A stretch of 5,803 nucleotides of DNA from WHSY01 sp050700385 (lineage in GTDB: Bacteria; Actinomycetota; Actinomycetes; Mycobacteriales; Pseudonocardiaceae). Each line of letters opens with the position of its first letter. Positions within the stretch are counted from its first letter, which is position 1. The position numbers and the translations under genes are program-made. Positions 1 to 4,858 of the stretch are shown piece by piece. The stretch covers positions 1-5,803 of the forward strand of contig JBOHGT010000064.1 of NCBI GenBank assembly GCA_050700385.1, written 5' to 3'. The notes under the pieces were generated by a model. The model was not told the origin of the DNA and made no database searches. It was given only the letters and a program-made list of their open reading frames with translations.

Positions 1-16
1 AGGTGGAGGCGGGCGG

Positions 17-1213
17 TCAGTCCAGTCCGACTGTAAGGGCCCGGATGTGCTCGGCGAGCTCGATGGCTTGCCTCTCGGCACCCCTGTCGCGCAACATCGC
101 CCGCACCCTACGCAGCTCGCGGGTTGCCAGGGCAGAGCCGGTCGCGGCGGCGTCCACAGCTGCGCGGATGCCCACTGTCACCGCGCCGTCGGCGTCGCCG
201 GCACCGGCTAGCGCCAGGGCCAGCTGAGCGCCGTAACGGGCACGGTCCCGCTCGTAGCGGCCGTCGAGCCCGTCCAGGGCACTCGTCAGCAGCGGTACAG
301 CATCAGCTTGGCGGCCCAGTTCGATGTAGGCCACCCCGCGTTGGAAGCCGAGCCGATCAGGATCGTTGAAGTACACCCAGGGCGGAGCGTCGTCGGGATG
401 CTCGGCGGCAGCGTAGGTCAACGCGGCTGACCGGTCTAGCGCCCGCTCGGTGGCGTCGGGGTCGCCGTCCAGCGCGTGCCCGCGCGCCTCCTGCTGGGCG
501 ATCAGCGCCAGCACCGCATCCGACGTCGCTCCCGGCTCGCGCTGCCCGGCGGCCGCGAGCCCGACAGCACGGGCGGCGTCACCGTACGACCACGCGAGGT
601 GACTCTTGAGGGAGAGCACCGACGTGATCATGTCGTGGTTGCCGATCTCCTGCGCGGCTTCCATCGCGCGGTCGTAGTGGCGCAGCGCCCCGGCGGGGTC
701 CATCGCGTCCTGGTGCATCCATCCGGCGAACTCCTCGTACTGTCCGGCCATCTCGAGCACCCCGACGCGCACTCGCCCGCGCGCCTCCCGGGCGAGGTCA
801 CCGATCACCCGCAGTTGCGCGAGCACCGGAGGCAACAGATGGCGGGAGCCGAGAGTGTCCTCGGCGCGACGCTGCTCGGCGAGCACCCGAGCGAGGTGGC
901 CGACCACGGTCGAGTCGACGCGCCGAGGGTTGGCCAGCGCACGCTCGAACCGTTCGAACTCGTCCGGGTCGACCATCGCCGCTGGGTGGTCTCCGGCCTG
1001 CCATGCGTCCAGCAGCGCTCCGTCGGCATCCAGTGCGCGGTCCAGTGCCTTGGCGAACGTGCGGGAGGGCCAACGGCGTCCGTGTTCGAGGTGGTGGATG
1101 TAGCCGCGGGCAATGTGCGCGGCGGCGCCGAGGCCGGCCAGGGACAGGCCGGCGTCGGCGCGCAAGGTGTGCAGCAGATCGGCGAAACCTACCCGCGACC
1201 CGTCGACATCCAT
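17..1213 (-). CDS. XRE-family helix-turn-helix regulator with TPR-like C-terminal region
   Basis: A 398-residue protein. Residues about 10-70 form a Cro/C1-type helix-turn-helix: FADLLHTLRADAGLSLAGLG, then a recognition-helix region ending in ARGYIHHLEHGRRWPS, the usual 'sRgYIs.lE.GrR.Ps' pattern of actinobacterial XRE proteins. After a linker, about residues 85-390 are Ala/Leu-rich helical pairs (for example around 150-215, GALRHYDRAMEAAQEIGNHD, and 285-345, GVAYIELGRQADAVPLL) that read as degenerate TPRs, probably a ligand- or protein-sensing part. No signal peptide or membrane segment is seen, so a cytoplasmic DNA-binding protein is expected. The start is the ATG at 1213; a G-rich stretch 9-13 bases upstream can serve as a weak Shine-Dalgarno. 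It diverges from a two-gene operon of small unknown proteins, with an inverted repeat between them, so it probably regulates itself and that operon. Such regulators are often paired with a DUF397 gene; none is visible here. Target and ligand are unknown. Confidence 0.9.
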   Translation of the reverse strand: MDVDGSRVGFADLLHTLRADAGLSLAGLGAAAHIARGYIHHLEHGRRWPSRTFAKALDRALDADGALLDAWQAGDHPAAMVDPDEFERFERALANPRRVDSTVVGHLARVLAEQRRAEDTLGSRHLLPPVLAQLRVIGDLAREARGRVRVGVLEMAGQYEEFAGWMHQDAMDPAGALRHYDRAMEAAQEIGNHDMITSVLSLKSHLAWSYGDAARAVGLAAAGQREPGATSDAVLALIAQQEARGHALDGDPDATERALDRSAALTYAAAEHPDDAPPWVYFNDPDRLGFQRGVAYIELGRQADAVPLLTSALDGLDGRYERDRARYGAQLALALAGAGDADGAVTVGIRAAVDAAATGSALATRELRRVRAMLRDRGAERQAIELAEHIRALTVGLD

Positions 1214-1238
1214 GCCCCGGTGCCCCCTGTCTCCGTGA

Positions 1239-1263
1239 GTGTCACCTGCGAGTGCGGTGACAC
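1239..1263. promoter_or_regulatory. Inverted repeat, candidate operator of the divergent XRE regulator
   Basis: GTGTCACC (1239-1246) and GGTGACAC (1256-1263) are perfect reverse complements separated by 9 bases (TGCGAGTGC). Centre-to-centre spacing of the half sites is 17 bases, so the two arms sit on nearly opposite faces or about 1.5 helical turns apart. The repeat lies 26 bases before the regulator start and 45 bases before the small-gene operon, where a dimeric helix-turn-helix protein could block both promoters. A weaker second pair, CGTGC/GCACG, lies at 1275-1290. The pairing is seen directly; binding by the neighbouring regulator is inference. Confidence 0.55.
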
Positions 1264-1294
1264 GGACAGTGTTCCGTGCGCGCGTGCACGCCGC

Positions 1295-1299
1295 GAAGG
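1295..1299 (+). promoter_or_regulatory. Shine-Dalgarno that decides the start of the 1308 gene
   Basis: GAAGG ends 8 bases before the GTG at 1308, an optimal spacing. The other in-frame start, GTG at 1239, has no comparable site before it. Confidence 0.55.
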
Positions 1300-1307
1300 T
1301 GGGTCAG

Positions 1308-1628
1308 GTGAGCTACCCCGCAACGCCGCTGCTGCGCAAGCTGTCCGCGTGGTACGGCTGGCAGCACGACCTGATCCACGACCAGCACGGCCGGCTGGAA
1401 GCCGTCGTGTATGTCCGTGTCGGTCCGGTGTGGACCGACAGCGTGGCTATCGCCGGGGAGGATCAGACCATCGCCCTGCGGCACCGCACCCGCGACAGTG
1501 ACCTGATTGTCCCCGCGGAGCTGCCCTCGGAGTCGGGCGCTGTGTGGCGCCGACACGGGCGGTGTGAGGATGTGCTCGCCGAGTTGTTCGAGCTGCCCGA
1601 CCCCGGCCGGATGGGCAGGGCGCAGTGA
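1308..1628 (+). CDS. Small hypothetical protein, first gene of the operon divergent from the XRE regulator
   Basis: A 106-residue protein that I do not recognise. The open frame extends back to a GTG at 1239, but I chose the GTG at 1308 because GAAGG (1295-1299) sits 8 bases upstream, and because the 1239 start would place the candidate operator inside the gene and add a low-information N-terminus. It begins MSYPATPLLRKLSAWYGWQH. The middle has alternating hydrophobic segments (RLEAVVYVRVGPVWTDSVAI, then TIALRHRT and SDLIVP) that suggest a small beta-rich fold, and the end is a short helix (CEDVLAELFEL) followed by PDPGRMG. There are no cysteine clusters, no membrane segment and no catalytic motif. 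Its stop overlaps the start of the next gene (GTGA), implying translational coupling. Position suggests control by the neighbouring regulator and possibly a shared function with the downstream small protein. Confidence 0.72.
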   Translation: MSYPATPLLRKLSAWYGWQHDLIHDQHGRLEAVVYVRVGPVWTDSVAIAGEDQTIALRHRTRDSDLIVPAELPSESGAVWRRHGRCEDVLAELFELPDPGRMGRAQ

Positions 1629-1846
1629 GCGGCGACAGCTATCCCGGCGGGACCGACTGGTCCGAGATCCGCGCCCGCCGCGTGCGAGTAGTGCTCGCCG
1701 ACCACTGGCGAAACGACCGCATCAGGCCTGGGAGTTGCCCCCCGACCGCGGAAGACATCGCGGCAGCACTCCAGCGAATGGTGGATCTGGACGTGGCCGA
1801 CGCCGACCGTTCGGCAGCGTCGACCCACACTTCGCATGCACGGTAG
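1625..1846 (+). CDS. Small hypothetical protein, second gene of the divergent operon
   Basis: A 73-residue, mostly charged protein that I do not recognise. Its GTG start overlaps the TGA of the upstream gene by four bases (GTGA, 1625-1628), a common arrangement for coupled genes. The body has a basic helix (WSEIRARRVRVVLADHWRND) and then a second helix starting PPTAEDIAAALQRMVDLDVAD, a pattern compatible with a small helical or partner-binding protein. Third codon positions are G/C-rich for the first 25 codons and remain fairly so up to about codon 60, supporting coding. The last dozen codons (after DADRS) look less coding and end at TAG 1844-1846, exactly where a foreign-looking fragment on the other strand begins, so the original C-terminus may have been altered by a rearrangement. 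Almost the whole gene is antisense to the run-on tail of the minus-strand ORF 1639-2286; I consider this strand the real one. Confidence 0.6.
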   Translation: MSGDSYPGGTDWSEIRARRVRVVLADHWRNDRIRPGSCPPTAEDIAAALQRMVDLDVADADRSAASTHTSHAR

Positions 1847-2286
1847 GCTCGGTCTCCCGCCGCTGGCCTACTCCGTGCACGAACACGATCCGCGCCACGC
1901 CTCGAGGCATTCTCACCGATGAGCGTGAACTCAGGCCTTGCCGTGGTGAATATCCTCACCTCTCCCCAGTCCCCACCCGCGTACCAGTGATCACCATCGA
2001 TCTCGAGAAAGTCTATATTTCCTCTGTCCTCCTCCCCCGTGACGTCTGTGTACGTCCGAAGTGACTGGCGTTCCCACTCCACTCGAGAAACATCTCTGAA
2101 CACGAGCCGGCCCGCTGCATAGCAATACTGCTCGGCCGGACCAGGCGGGCGGTAGCGAGGGTGCTCCTCGGTGAGAACAGCCTCGATTTTTAACTCGAGC
2201 AAAGGGGGGTCGTCGACGATGTCGAGGACATAGCTGTCCTCCAAGTAAACGGTCGAGAGCTCGGCTATGGTGGAGTAATCTGTCAT
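1639..2286 (-). CDS. Small conserved-looking hypothetical protein with aberrant run-on C-terminus
   Basis: The frame from ATG 2286 encodes 215 residues, but only about the first 122 look like a natural protein. They begin MTDYSTIAELSTVYLEDSYV and include HPRYRPPGPAEQYCYAAGRL, the aromatic/acidic stretch DVSRVEWERQ, and GGDWGEVRIF near residues 104-113. The content is acidic and rich in beta-type alternation, in the style of small actinobacterial hypothetical proteins and some immunity-like proteins. This is a resemblance from memory and no family is assigned. After about EFTL (residues 119-122, near base 1921) composition switches to Arg/Ala/Ser-rich sequence, which is the antisense of the 1625-1846 gene, so the native stop has probably been lost or bypassed. 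There is no Shine-Dalgarno before 2286; a TTG at 2301 is an alternative start. A frame-shifted upstream start at 2347 has better promoter support (separate entry). It may be a decayed gene. Confidence 0.55.
   Translation of the reverse strand: MTDYSTIAELSTVYLEDSYVLDIVDDPPLLELKIEAVLTEEHPRYRPPGPAEQYCYAAGRLVFRDVSRVEWERQSLRTYTDVTGEEDRGNIDFLEIDGDHWYAGGDWGEVRIFTTARPEFTLIGENASRRGADRVRARSRPAAGDRAYRACEVWVDAAERSASATSRSTIRWSAAAMSSAVGGQLPGLMRSFRQWSASTTRTRRARISDQSVPPG
1845..1910 (-). pseudogene. N-terminal remnant of an alpha/beta-hydrolase-like gene
   Basis: In the frame starting at ATG 1910 (alternatives: GTG 1916 or GTG 1898) the translation contains ARIVFVHGVGQ. This matches the first beta strand and oxyanion-hole 'HG.G' turn at the very N-terminus of a group of actinobacterial alpha/beta-hydrolase-like proteins. 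It directly follows the family-like body of the 2286 gene, as a co-directional, slightly overlapping second gene would. Hydrolase-like sequence stops after about RRETEP near base 1845. Beyond that the frame is antisense to the 1625-1846 gene and ends after a further 43 low-information codons. A hydrolase of this kind should be several hundred residues long, so nearly all of it is missing, including the nucleophile elbow. The call rests on a short motif and is tentative. Confidence 0.4.
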
Positions 2287-2347
2287 GATCAGAAGTCCCA
2301 AGCTGCGGCTCGTCGTCGCGTTCGTCGGTGTTAGCCATGCTGCTCAT
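2282..2347 (-). other. Leaderless start region of the unknown gene, in a shifted frame
   Basis: ATG at 2347 opens the frame MSSMANTDERDDEPQLGTSD, with third positions almost all G/C up to about base 2300. After about base 2282 this frame becomes Arg/His-rich shadow sequence, while the frame shifted by one base (MTDYSTIAEL) takes over with good codon use. Either the gene really starts at 2347 and carries a one-base frameshift around 2282-2300, or 2347 opens a short upstream ORF overlapping the 2286 start. The first would make an N-terminus about 20 residues longer than the 2286 model. Confidence 0.4.
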
Positions 2348-2353
2348 GATTGG

Positions 2354-2359
2354 ATCGTA
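2354..2359 (-). promoter_or_regulatory. Candidate -10 element for a leaderless transcript starting at 2347
   Basis: On the minus strand the sequence is TACGAT, then CCAATC, then ATG. TACGAT fits the actinobacterial TANNNT -10 consensus, and its six-base distance puts the transcription start on the A of the ATG. No convincing -35 is seen 17-19 bases upstream (CACGAA, TCACGA, ATCACG). Confidence 0.45.
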
Positions 2360-2390
2360 GCGGGACCTTACCCCTATTCGTGATCGAGAA

Positions 2391-2404
2391 CGGCGGGCTC
2401 GCCG
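2391..2404 (-). terminator. Weak hairpin after murB
   Basis: CGGCG (2391-2395) pairs with CGCCG (2400-2404) across a four-base loop, 19 bases past the murB stop on the minus strand. The stem is only 5 bp and is followed on the minus strand by TTCTCGATC rather than a true T tract, so termination is only a possibility. Confidence 0.22.
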
Positions 2405-2422
2405 CGCTCCCGGCAACAGCGG

Positions 2423-3499
2423 CTACAGCGCGCAGCCGACGAGCACCGGCTCGGGATGCAGCGTGACCCCGAAGCGGGACTGCACGCCGTCGCGCACCTC
2501 GCGGGCCAGCGCCAGCAGGTCGGCCGTCGAGGCCTCGCCACGGTTGGTCAGCGCCAGCGTGTGCTTGCCGGACAGCGCGACCCGCCCGCCCGGACCGGGG
2601 TGGCCGCGGCCGAACCCCGACCGCTCGATCAGCCACGCCGCGGACAGCTTGGTACGCCCCGGTCCCGCCGGGTACTGCGGCGCCGGCGCGTCGCGCCCGG
2701 CCCGCTGCAGCACCCGCGCGGCGTCGGCGGCGTCGAGCACCGGGTTGGTGAAGAACGAGCCGGCCGACCAGGTGTCGTGGTCCGCGGCGTCGAGCACCAT
2801 GCCCTTGCCGCGGCGCAGCGCCAGCACCGCCTCCCGGACCACCGCGGCCGGAACCCGGGCACCCGGCTCGGCGTCCAGCGCGCGGGCCAGCTCGGCGTAG
2901 CGGATCGGCGCGGACAGCCCGTCGGAGCGCAGCGCGAGCCGTACCACGAGCACCACCGCCGTCTCGGCGCCCTTGAGCATGCTGGTGCGGTAGCCGAGTC
3001 CGAGGTGACCGGCGGGCACCGTGCGCGTCGCACCGCTGCGCCGGTCGTAGAGCTCGACGTCGAGCAGCAGGTCGGACAGCTCCACCCCGTAGGCGCCGAC
3101 GTTCTGCACCGGCGTCGCGCCGACCGAGCCCGGGATGCCCGACAGGCACTCCAGGCCGCCGTAGCCCGCCTCCACGGTGCTGGCCACCACGGCGTCCCAG
3201 TCCTCGCCCGCGGCGGCGCGCAGCACCCCCGTGGCGTCGATCTCCACGCCACGGGTGGCCAGCCGGACCACAGTGCCGTCGAATCCGGCGTCGGCCACGA
3301 CCAGGTTGGATCCCCCGGCCAGCAGCAGCAGCGGCTCGCCCACCACGTCGGCCGCCCGCACCGCGCGCACCACGTCCGCCGTGCTGGTGGCGTCGGTGAA
3401 CCGCCGGGCCGGGCCGCCGAGGCGCAACGTGGTGAAGGGAGCCAGGTCGACGTCGGTGCGCGCCGTGCCGGTCGTGGCGGGAGTCGTCACGGGCGCCAC
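2423..3499 (-). CDS. murB: UDP-N-acetylenolpyruvoylglucosamine reductase MurB
   Basis: MurB (EC 1.3.1.98), a cytoplasmic FAD/NADPH enzyme that reduces UDP-GlcNAc-enolpyruvate to UDP-MurNAc in peptidoglycan precursor synthesis. The 358-residue product, from GTG 3499, has the FAD-binding half with LAGGSNLVV (60-68) and GIPGSVGATPVQNVGAYG (121-138), then GLGYRTSML (167-175; Arg171 corresponds to the substrate-pocket arginine of YR.S). The catalytic region is SAGSFFTNP (245-253), with Ser248 as the expected proton donor, and the C-terminal LHPEPVLVG has Glu350 as the conserved acid. Length is normal for actinobacterial MurB. The open frame continues upstream to 3793, but GGAGG lies five bases before GTG 3499 and the family N-terminus fits there; GTG 3490 is a second possibility. 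It diverges from a DUF2505 gene with only 15 bp between starts; from memory, Mycobacterium tuberculosis has the same neighbour pair (Rv0481c/murB), suggesting an old arrangement. No damage is seen. Confidence 0.96.
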   Translation of the reverse strand: MAPVTTPATTGTARTDVDLAPFTTLRLGGPARRFTDATSTADVVRAVRAADVVGEPLLLLAGGSNLVVADAGFDGTVVRLATRGVEIDATGVLRAAAGEDWDAVVASTVEAGYGGLECLSGIPGSVGATPVQNVGAYGVELSDLLLDVELYDRRSGATRTVPAGHLGLGYRTSMLKGAETAVVLVVRLALRSDGLSAPIRYAELARALDAEPGARVPAAVVREAVLALRRGKGMVLDAADHDTWSAGSFFTNPVLDAADAARVLQRAGRDAPAPQYPAGPGRTKLSAAWLIERSGFGRGHPGPGGRVALSGKHTLALTNRGEASTADLLALAREVRDGVQSRFGVTLHPEPVLVGCAL

Positions 3500-3501
3500 G
3501 G

Positions 3502-3509
3502 TAGCCTCC
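3502..3509. promoter_or_regulatory. Shared start-site region: murB Shine-Dalgarno overlapping a leaderless-type -10 for the DUF2505 gene
   Basis: On the plus strand TAGCCT (3502-3507) fits TANNNT and lies seven bases before ATG 3515, the distance expected for leaderless transcription. On the minus strand GGAGG (3505-3509) lies five bases before GTG 3499 of murB. The two signals overlap by three bases. The murB promoter must then lie inside the DUF2505 coding region. The sequences are seen directly; their function is inference. Confidence 0.42.
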
Positions 3510-3514
3510 GCGCC

Positions 3515-4006
3515 ATGACCAGCCGCCTGGAGCTGCGCCACGCCTACCCCGAGCCGCCCGAGCGGATGGCCGAGGTGCTGGTGGATCCCGACTACCTGCA
3601 GGCCAAGCTGCGCGAGGTCGGCGGGTCCGGCGCAGAGCTGGTGTCGCGCACCGAGCGGAACGGCAAGGTCACCGTCGTGCTGCGCCAGTCGGTACCCACC
3701 GATTCGCTGCCCTCCTTCGTCCGGTCGCTGGCGCCGGTCGACCTGCGCATCGAGCGCACCGAGATCTGGGACGGCACCCGTGGCCGCACCCACGCGGTGA
3801 TCGGCGGGGCGCCGGGGACCATTTCGGGGACGATGTCGCTGGACCCGGACGGCGCCGGCTCCGCACTGGGCGCCCGGATCGAGGCCGACGTCCCCGTCCC
3901 GCTGGTCGGCGGCAAGGTCGAGAAGGTCATCACCGACAACATCGGGAAGCTGATGCAGGTCGAGTACACCTTCACCCTGGACTGGCTGCGCGGACGCCCG
4001 GCCTGA
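3515..4006 (+). CDS. DUF2505 domain-containing protein
   Basis: A 163-residue cytoplasmic protein with no signal peptide or membrane segment. It reads as a DUF2505 member, an actinobacterial family related to the START/SRPBCC lipid- and ligand-binding fold. The N-terminus LELRHAYPEPPERMAEVLVD with DPDYLQAKLREVGG is the first strand and helix pair. The middle is a run of beta strands (KVTVVLRQSVPTDSLPSFVR, LRIERTEIWD), and the end is the characteristic VPLVGGKVEKVITDNIGKLM (about 129-148), which would be the long C-terminal helix. The function of the family is unknown; a hydrophobic cavity for a lipid or other small ligand is a fold-based inference. The start is the ATG at 3515, close to the divergent murB start, with no Shine-Dalgarno but a leaderless-type -10. 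The gene ends 11 bases before a large palindrome. Third positions are strongly G/C, like murB, so it belongs to the core part of the window. Confidence 0.88.
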   Translation: MTSRLELRHAYPEPPERMAEVLVDPDYLQAKLREVGGSGAELVSRTERNGKVTVVLRQSVPTDSLPSFVRSLAPVDLRIERTEIWDGTRGRTHAVIGGAPGTISGTMSLDPDGAGSALGARIEADVPVPLVGGKVEKVITDNIGKLMQVEYTFTLDWLRGRPA

Positions 4007-4017
4007 GGTGCCGCTTG

Positions 4018-4073
4018 TACGGGTCGTGAATGATTTCGGTAGCTCCAGCTACCGAAATCATTCACGAGCCGTA
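4018..4073. repeat. 56-bp near-perfect palindrome between the DUF2505 and isomerase-family genes
   Basis: Arms 4024-4044 and 4047-4067 are perfect reverse complements over 21 bp with a two-base centre (CC). After one mismatch (4023/4068), five more base pairs extend it to 4018-4073. The core half is TGAATGATTTCGGTAGCT, clearly AT-richer than the neighbouring genes. It begins 11 bases after the DUF2505 stop and ends 12 bases before the next start. RNA from either strand would form a very stable hairpin, so it may act as a bidirectional terminator, but no T tract follows on either side. It could also be a dispersed palindromic element of the genome or a binding site for a symmetric protein. Confidence 0.85.
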
Positions 4074-4085
4074 GGGTGCGCTGCC

Positions 4086-4814
4086 GTGGAGCATCGCGAC
4101 TACTGCACGCGGATCGGGCGCGAGGCTGGTCTGCTGCGGGCAACCGCACTGGCCGCGGGACCAGACGCGGCAGTGCCGACCTGCCCGGGGTGGACGGTGC
4201 AACGGCTGGTTTCGCACGTCGCGCGGGCGTACGGCATGGTGATCGGCGTCGTGCAGAGCGCCGACCCGTCCACCCCTCCGCCCAGGCCCGGCTGGCCTGC
4301 AGGCGATTTCGACGCCGTGCTGGCCGGCTACGACGAGCAGCTGGCGAGCCTGCTCGAGTTGCTGACCGGCACCGACCCGGCGACACCGGCATGGCACTTC
4401 TCCCCCACCGCGCCGAAGACCGTCGCGTTCTGGAGCAGGCGGATGGCCCACGAGACCACCGTGCACCGCATCGATGCCCAGGCGGCCACCGGCGAGGGAA
4501 CCGGGGTGGACCCGGATTTCGCCGCCGACGGCGTGGACGAGGTGCTCACCCGGCTCATCCAGCGCCACACCGACGCGTGGGCGGTCGGCGAGCTGTCCGG
4601 CACGGTGCTGCACCACGCCGCCGACGCCGGGCGGGCCTGGACGACACGGCTGGTGGCCGGTCAGCTCCCGCAAACCGCCCCAGAGACCGTCGCCGAGCCC
4701 GACGCGTCGGTGGTCGGGCTGGCCGACGCGGTGTACCGGGCGTGCTGGGGCCGGCCGTCGCACGCCGTGGTCAGCGGGGATCCTGCACTGCTGCGGGCCG
4801 CCCGGGGCAGGTGA
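4086..4814 (+). CDS. Maleylpyruvate isomerase family mycothiol-dependent enzyme (MDMPI/DinB-like fold)
   Basis: A 242-residue protein of the MDMPI family. Members use mycothiol, the actinobacterial thiol, with a divalent metal on a DinB-like four-helix bundle. The N-terminal domain has VPTCPGWTVQRLVSHVARAY (30-49) and RRMAHETTVHRIDAQ (118-132). His44, Glu123 and His127 match the H...E..xxH metal triad of the characterised isomerase. The C-terminal domain has GTVLHHAADAGRAWTTRL and a final VYRACWGRPSHAVVSGDPAL, the usual 'WGR....v.GDp.l' ending. The true substrate is not given by sequence; maleylpyruvate itself is unlikely because no gentisate-pathway gene is nearby, and thiol-transfer or detoxification chemistry is possible. 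The start is GTG 4086, with AGGG nine bases upstream. The frame opens earlier at 4008, but that extension would simply translate the palindrome. It ends 44 bases before purU. Confidence 0.85.
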   Translation: MEHRDYCTRIGREAGLLRATALAAGPDAAVPTCPGWTVQRLVSHVARAYGMVIGVVQSADPSTPPPRPGWPAGDFDAVLAGYDEQLASLLELLTGTDPATPAWHFSPTAPKTVAFWSRRMAHETTVHRIDAQAATGEGTGVDPDFAADGVDEVLTRLIQRHTDAWAVGELSGTVLHHAADAGRAWTTRLVAGQLPQTAPETVAEPDASVVGLADAVYRACWGRPSHAVVSGDPALLRAARGR

Positions 4815-4819
4815 GCCGC

Positions 4820-4855
4820 GGGTTGGCAGACTCTCGCGGGTTGGCAGACTCTCGC
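4820..4855 (+). repeat. 18-bp perfect tandem repeat just before purU
   Basis: GGGTTGGCAGACTCTCGC occurs twice in succession (4820-4837 and 4838-4855), ending three bases before the purU ATG. The unit is 18 bases, so it keeps the reading frame and would encode a repeated six-residue unit (GLADSR) if translation began at GTG 4811, which overlaps the previous stop (GTGA). Alternatively, TTGGCA (4823-4828) is a fair -35; 18 bases later GACTCT (4847-4852) is a poor -10 exactly six bases before the ATG. The repeat therefore duplicates either an N-terminal extension or promoter elements. Confidence 0.8.
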
Positions 4856-4858
4856 GGC

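Noticed and set aside
1..16. Possible feature left of the regulator stop
   Set aside because: Only 16 bases are available and nothing can be supported.
476..1501. Long plus-strand open frame opposite the XRE regulator
   Set aside because: It is antisense to a protein with a clear helix-turn-helix and crosses the operator region; its Arg/Gly/Val-rich composition is typical of high-GC shadow frames.
2456..3514. Plus-strand extension of the DUF2505 frame back through murB
   Set aside because: It is antisense to the fully conserved murB; the family N-terminus begins at ATG 3515.
3500..3793. Upstream extension of murB by 98 residues
   Set aside because: It is antisense to the DUF2505 gene and shows no MurB-like sequence; GTG 3499 has a good Shine-Dalgarno.
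4018..4073. The palindrome as a CRISPR repeat, phage attachment site or IS end
   Set aside because: It occurs only once in the window, with no spacer array, integrase, transposase or target duplication nearby.
4008..4085. N-terminal extension of the isomerase-family protein through the palindrome
   Set aside because: The codons simply translate the palindrome and do not resemble the family N-terminus; GTG 4086 fits better.
3592..4392. Minus-strand frame of 266 codons spanning the DUF2505 gene, the palindrome and the isomerase-family start
   Set aside because: Arg/Ser/Pro-rich shadow sequence crossing two genes with clear family signatures on the other strand.
4062..4763. Minus-strand frame of 233 codons opposite the isomerase-family gene
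   Set aside because: No recognisable motifs; it is antisense to a protein with a conserved metal triad.
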